Of a stretch of 64,000 nucleotides of DNA, positions 60,800 to 64,000 are shown one piece after another. Origin of the DNA: Streptomyces armeniacus (GTDB lineage: Bacteria > Actinomycetota > Actinomycetes > Streptomycetales > Streptomycetaceae); the NCBI RefSeq assembly GCF_003355155.1, contig NZ_CP031320.1, positions 4,331,367 through 4,395,366 on the forward strand, read 5' to 3'. Numbering within the stretch: the first letter of the stretch is position 1; the number at the start of each line of letters is the position of its first letter. A program made the position numbers and the translations under genes. Under the pieces are notes generated by a model, which saw only the letters and a list, made by a program, of their open reading frames with translations, was not told where the DNA came from and searched no databases.

Positions 60800-62914
60800 T
60801 CAACGACACAGCGCGTTCCGCAGGAAACGCAGTTCGTACGTCAGCAGCCGCTCCGCCGCCACCTCGTCGCGCACCATGTGCGACGCGCCGGGCAGCGGCA
60901 GCACGGTGTGCTCGCGGCCGGCCGCGAGCAGGGCGGCGGAGAACCGCAGGGTGTGCGCGAACGCCACGTTGTCGTCCGCGAGTCCGTGCACCAGCAGGAG
61001 CGGGCGGCGCAGGGTGTGCGCCTCGCCGACGAGGGAGCTGCGCGCGTAGTTCTCCGGCTCCTCCTCGGGGTGGCCGAGGTAGCGCTCCTTCCAGTGCGTG
61101 TCGTACAGCCGCTGGTCGGTGGGCGGCGCGCCCGCGACGGCGGCGTGGAACACCTCCGGGTGGCGCATGACGGCGGCCGCGGCGAGCGCCCCGCTGAACG
61201 ACCAGCCGCGGATGCCCACCCGTCCGGCGTCGAGCCACGGGCGGTCGGCGGCCACCGTCCGCAGGGCGTCGATCTGGTCCTCCAGCACGGGCGTCAGCTG
61301 GTCGCCGCGGATCGTCTTCTCCCATCGCGGGCCGCGCCCCGGAGTGCCGCGCCCGTCGGTGACGAGCACCGCGAACCCCTGCTCCGCGAACCACTGCGCC
61401 AGGCACGTCTGCGCCAGCCGGGCCCGTACGGCCAGCTGGATCCCGGGCCCGCTGTACGGGCTGAGAAGCACCGGCAGCGGCTCGCTCCCCGGCGCGCCCG
61501 GCTCGTACCAGGACGGCGTGAACAGCGTGCTGCGCAGCTCCCGTTCGCCGAGCGACAGCAGCTCCGGACGCGGCCGTACGCACGGCTCCTCAACCAGCGG
61601 TTCGACCGTCCCCACCGGCACGCCGTCCCGCAGCACCGTCACCCGCTGCCCGTCCGGGCCGAGCGCGTCCAGTACGACCGTGCCGCCGCCGTACGCCGCC
61701 CCGTGGATCCCCGGCGCCTCGCTCAGCCGTACGCAGCCGGTGTCCCGGGCGTAGCGCCACACGTGCCGCTCGGCGGGGTCGTCGCTCGCGGTGAACAGCA
61801 CGGCGTCGCCGTCCGTGCCGAGCACGTCCCTCAGCTGCAGCCCCGCCGGGGTGACCGCGTCGCTGCCGACGCGCAGCCCGCGGGTGTCGCCGCTCTCGTA
61901 CGGGTCGACCAGCGCGCCCGACGCCGTACGGCACGGGGTGCCCGGCACGAGCTCCACCCAGTGCTTGTCGCGCTGTTCGGCGAGCGTCCGGGTTGCCCCG
62001 CTGTCCGGGTCGACGGCGAGCACCCGCAGCGCCTGCTGGTCCCGGCTCTGCACGGCGGCGAGCGGGCCGTGGGCGTCCCAGCCCGCGGCGGGGACGTACT
62101 CGAAGGCGCCGTGGTCCCAGTCCACTTCGGTGCGCCCCCCGTCCAGCCGGAACACGTGCAGCGAGACGTCGGCGTTGGGCGTGCCGGCGGCCGGGTAGCG
62201 CAGCACGCGCGGCGGCAGGTGCGGCTGGGACGGGTCGGTGAGGTAGCGGCGCGCCACGCGAGACGTGTCGACGCGCGCGACGAGCAGCGCGGACGAGTCC
62301 GGCGCCCACCAGAAGCCCCGCATGCGGCCCATCGACTCGGCGGAGACGTAGTCGGTGAGCCCGTACGTCACCTCGCCGTCCTCCGGTGCCGCCAGCTCCC
62401 GGTCGCCGCTGCCGTCCGGGGCGACGACACGGAGCGCGCCGCCGGTGACGTACGCGATGAGCCGCCCGTCGGGGGAGGGCCGCGGATCGAGCACCGGGCC
62501 GTGCGCGGGCACCGGGAACGGGGCGGCCTCGTGCTCGCGGGTGCGCACCGCCCACAGCGCGCCGCCGAGCGCGAAGACGGCGAGTTCGGCGGCGGCGTCC
62601 GTCGCGTACGCGGTGAGCCCGGCGGACTGCTCCCGGACCCGTTCGCGGCGGGCCTGCTCCCGCGCGCTGGGCGTGCCCGTGACGACGCCGAGGGTGCGCG
62701 GGTCGGCGAGCAGCCGCTCGCCGCCGTCCTTCCACTGCCACAGCCGGCCCACCGGGTCGCTGCCGCTCACCGTACGGACGAACAGCACCCGTTCGCCGTC
62801 CGGTGACACCGTCAGATCGCGCACCTCGCCGAGGGAGAAGCGGCGGGTGCGCGCGTACTGGCGGGGGAAGTCGGGGGCGCGGAGGGTGTGGGGGGCGTCG
62901 TTGTCCGTATGCAT
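60800..62914 (-). CDS. Prolyl-oligopeptidase (S9)-family serine peptidase
   Basis: A 704-residue cytoplasmic-type peptidase. A beta-propeller N-terminal two-thirds (VSPDGERVLFVRTV, PSPDGRLIAYVTGG) is followed by an alpha/beta-hydrolase domain with GIRGWSFSG, where the nucleophile is Ser572. The canonical GWSYGG is altered to GWSFSG. LVHGLADDNV gives the Asp and GASHMV the His. It cleaves short peptides, probably with dipeptidyl- or oligopeptidase specificity. The ATG at 62914 (MHTDND) fits the family; open frame continues far upstream, but it merely shadows the HipA-like gene on the other strand. Confidence 0.92.
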   Translation of the reverse strand: MHTDNDAPHTLRAPDFPRQYARTRRFSLGEVRDLTVSPDGERVLFVRTVSGSDPVGRLWQWKDGGERLLADPRTLGVVTGTPSAREQARRERVREQSAGLTAYATDAAAELAVFALGGALWAVRTREHEAAPFPVPAHGPVLDPRPSPDGRLIAYVTGGALRVVAPDGSGDRELAAPEDGEVTYGLTDYVSAESMGRMRGFWWAPDSSALLVARVDTSRVARRYLTDPSQPHLPPRVLRYPAAGTPNADVSLHVFRLDGGRTEVDWDHGAFEYVPAAGWDAHGPLAAVQSRDQQALRVLAVDPDSGATRTLAEQRDKHWVELVPGTPCRTASGALVDPYESGDTRGLRVGSDAVTPAGLQLRDVLGTDGDAVLFTASDDPAERHVWRYARDTGCVRLSEAPGIHGAAYGGGTVVLDALGPDGQRVTVLRDGVPVGTVEPLVEEPCVRPRPELLSLGERELRSTLFTPSWYEPGAPGSEPLPVLLSPYSGPGIQLAVRARLAQTCLAQWFAEQGFAVLVTDGRGTPGRGPRWEKTIRGDQLTPVLEDQIDALRTVAADRPWLDAGRVGIRGWSFSGALAAAAVMRHPEVFHAAVAGAPPTDQRLYDTHWKERYLGHPEEEPENYARSSLVGEAHTLRRPLLLVHGLADDNVAFAHTLRFSAALLAAGREHTVLPLPGASHMVRDEVAAERLLTYELRFLRNALCR

Positions 62915-62971
62915 GGCGAGACTGTCGCATCCGCCGCGTGACCACGGAAGGATGCCGTCTAACCTGGCGGA

Positions 62972-63829
62972 ATGCTCCCTGAAGTCACCGCGACCCGCTA
63001 CGTCACCCCGCTGCGGGAGGGCGGCTCGCTCCCCGGGCTCCTCGAGGCTGACGATCTCGGGACGTACGTCACCAAGTTCGCCGGCGCCGGGCAGGGCCGC
63101 AAGACGCTCGTCGCCGAGGCGATCTGCGGCCGCCTCGCGCAGCGCCTCGGCCTGCGGGTGCCGGAGCTGGTGGGGGTCCAACTCGATCCGGTCATCGGCC
63201 TGAGCGAGCCGGACGAGGAGGTGCAGGAGCTGCTGAAGGCGAGCGGCGGCCTCAACCTGGGCATGGACTTCCTGCCCGGCTCGATCGGCTTCGACCCGCT
63301 CGCGTACGAGGTGAGCGCCGAAGAGGCCGGGCGTGTCGTCTGGTTCGACGCGCTGGTGAACAACGTCGACCGGTCCTGGCGCAACCCCAACCTGCTGGTG
63401 TGGCACGGCGACCTGTGGCTCATCGACCACGGCGCCGCCATGATCTGGCACCACAACTGGCCCACCGCCCAGGCCGCGGCGGGCCGCCCGTACGACGCCT
63501 CCGACCACGCCCTCGCCCCCTTCGCGCCCGACCTCGCGGCCGCCGCCCGCGAACTGGCCCCGAGGGTCACCGCGGAACTCCTCGCGGAGTGCGCAGCCGA
63601 CGTGCCCGACGAGTGGCTGCTCGACGAGCCCGGCTTCGCGGCACCGGACGCGCTGCGCGCCGCGTACGTGGAGGTGCTGACGGCCCGTGCGGACGGGCTC
63701 CACGAACGCGTCACCATCGGCCCGCCCAGCCCGGACCGGCCGTCGCAGGCGCCCGGCTGGCTCACGGGCGGCTCCGGACGCCCGCTGCCGGGCGGCCGCG
63801 CCGGGCGCGAGGGAGGCGGTGCGCGGTGA
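62972..63829 (+). CDS. HipA-like kinase family protein
   Basis: A 285-residue protein related to HipA/PI3-4-kinase-like folds: TYVTKFAGAGQGRKTLVAEAICGRLAQRLGLRVPELVGVQLDP (ATP-binding Lys in VTKF), then FDALVNNVDRSWRNPNLLVWHGDLWLIDHGAAMIWHH, with NNVDRSWRNPN as the catalytic Asp/Asn loop and DHG as the metal site. HipA kinases phosphorylate protein or tRNA-charging targets in toxin-antitoxin systems, but this subfamily lacks HipB and pairs with DUF3037. The tail is Pro/Gly-rich. GTGA overlap links it to the DUF3037 gene. Confidence 0.87.
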   Translation: MLPEVTATRYVTPLREGGSLPGLLEADDLGTYVTKFAGAGQGRKTLVAEAICGRLAQRLGLRVPELVGVQLDPVIGLSEPDEEVQELLKASGGLNLGMDFLPGSIGFDPLAYEVSAEEAGRVVWFDALVNNVDRSWRNPNLLVWHGDLWLIDHGAAMIWHHNWPTAQAAAGRPYDASDHALAPFAPDLAAAARELAPRVTAELLAECAADVPDEWLLDEPGFAAPDALRAAYVEVLTARADGLHERVTIGPPSPDRPSQAPGWLTGGSGRPLPGGRAGREGGGAR

Positions 63830-64000
63830 AACGCGAGGTCTTCGAGTACGCGCTGCTGCACGTTGTCCCGCGCGTGGAGCGCGGTGAGCGGATCAACGCG
63901 GGGGTCGTGCTGTACTGCCGCGCGCACTCGTTCGTCACCGCCCGCACGCACCTGGACGAGGATCGGCTGCGGGCGCTCGACCCGGCGGCCGACGTGGCGG
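63826..64000 (+). CDS. DUF3037 family protein (3' end beyond window)
   Basis: The first 58 residues read MKREVFEYALLHVVPRVERGERINAGVVLYCRAHSFVTARTHLDEDRLRALDP, the start of the DUF3037 family. The family has no assigned function but is regularly encoded after the HipA-like kinase, as here (GTGA overlap), so a joint role, perhaps substrate or regulator of the kinase, is inferred. The GTG start is set by the overlap and the family N-terminus. The remainder lies past 64000. Confidence 0.9.
   Translation, partial: MKREVFEYALLHVVPRVERGERINAGVVLYCRAHSFVTARTHLDEDRLRALDPAADVA

Noticed and set aside
62915..63703. N-terminal extension of the S9 peptidase frame
   Set aside because: The extension is antisense to the HipA-like gene and lacks any signal or domain; family members begin near MHTDND.

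Overview
The window is chromosomal DNA from a high-G+C actinomycete, almost certainly a Streptomyces or close relative. Evidence for this is the G/C-rich third codon positions, frequent GTG starts, four-base ATGA/GTGA gene overlaps, a typical streptomycete 5S rRNA, a tandem glycine riboswitch before gcvP, and family members that are largely streptomycete (DUF5999, DUF6223, DUF6153-like, FtsR-type MerR, the small-basic/DUF881 cluster). No CRISPR array, tRNA, complete insertion sequence or replication origin was seen.

Positions 1-31.4 kb look accessory and are dominated by metal and drug stress. First comes an envelope/copper-type block (1-11.2 kb): a SCO-type thioredoxin-fold lipoprotein, DUF305 and DUF3105 proteins, Cys/His-rich small secreted proteins, two BlaI/M56 (BlaR-like) regulator-protease pairs, a secreted NlpC/P60 hydrolase, a PLP-dependent cysteine-synthase-like enzyme with an MFS exporter, and a beta-propeller lipoprotein. 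Next are two 14-TM drug exporters with adjacent AraC and TetR regulators (11.3-15.9 kb). An arsenic/heavy-metal region follows (16-31.3 kb): an ArsR-ArsC fusion, an amino-acid permease, a NarL-type two-component system, ArsR-CDF efflux, MerR with a Cys-Cys protein, arsC, arsR-ACR3, three ArsO-like flavoprotein genes (one frameshifted), and an MFS gene cut off at the edge.

The MFS gene runs directly into a 5S rRNA at 31,362-31,480. No 16S or 23S lies upstream, so this is either a rearrangement breakpoint or an assembly join. To the right are core genes in conserved order: a CDP-alcohol phosphatidyltransferase, a mannose-1-phosphate guanylyltransferase/phosphomannomutase-like protein, the DUF881-small basic-DUF881 cluster, a GarA/OdhI-type FHA protein, FtsR-like MerR, a bifunctional nuclease, a second MerR, dinB and riboswitch-controlled gcvP (31.6-45.6 kb).

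The last part (45.7-64 kb) is mixed housekeeping and peripheral genes: DUF5999, a GCS2-type glutamate-cysteine ligase, a substrate-binding/vWA lipid- or membrane-anchored protein, a CPBP protease, PadR, a Clp-N protein, three EamA exporters, a PdxR-like MocR regulator divergent from a PNPOx-type flavoprotein, LysR, a Rieske lipoprotein, an S9 peptidase, and a HipA-like/DUF3037 pair cut by the window edge.

One theme joins the left half: each metal module carries its own sensor (BlaI, ArsR, MerR) next to the genes it probably controls, and many modules show a palindrome over the promoter. Several modules are decaying (truncated trxB, frameshifted arsO, truncated MFS), which suggests a mosaic, horizontally assembled region ending at the rRNA remnant.
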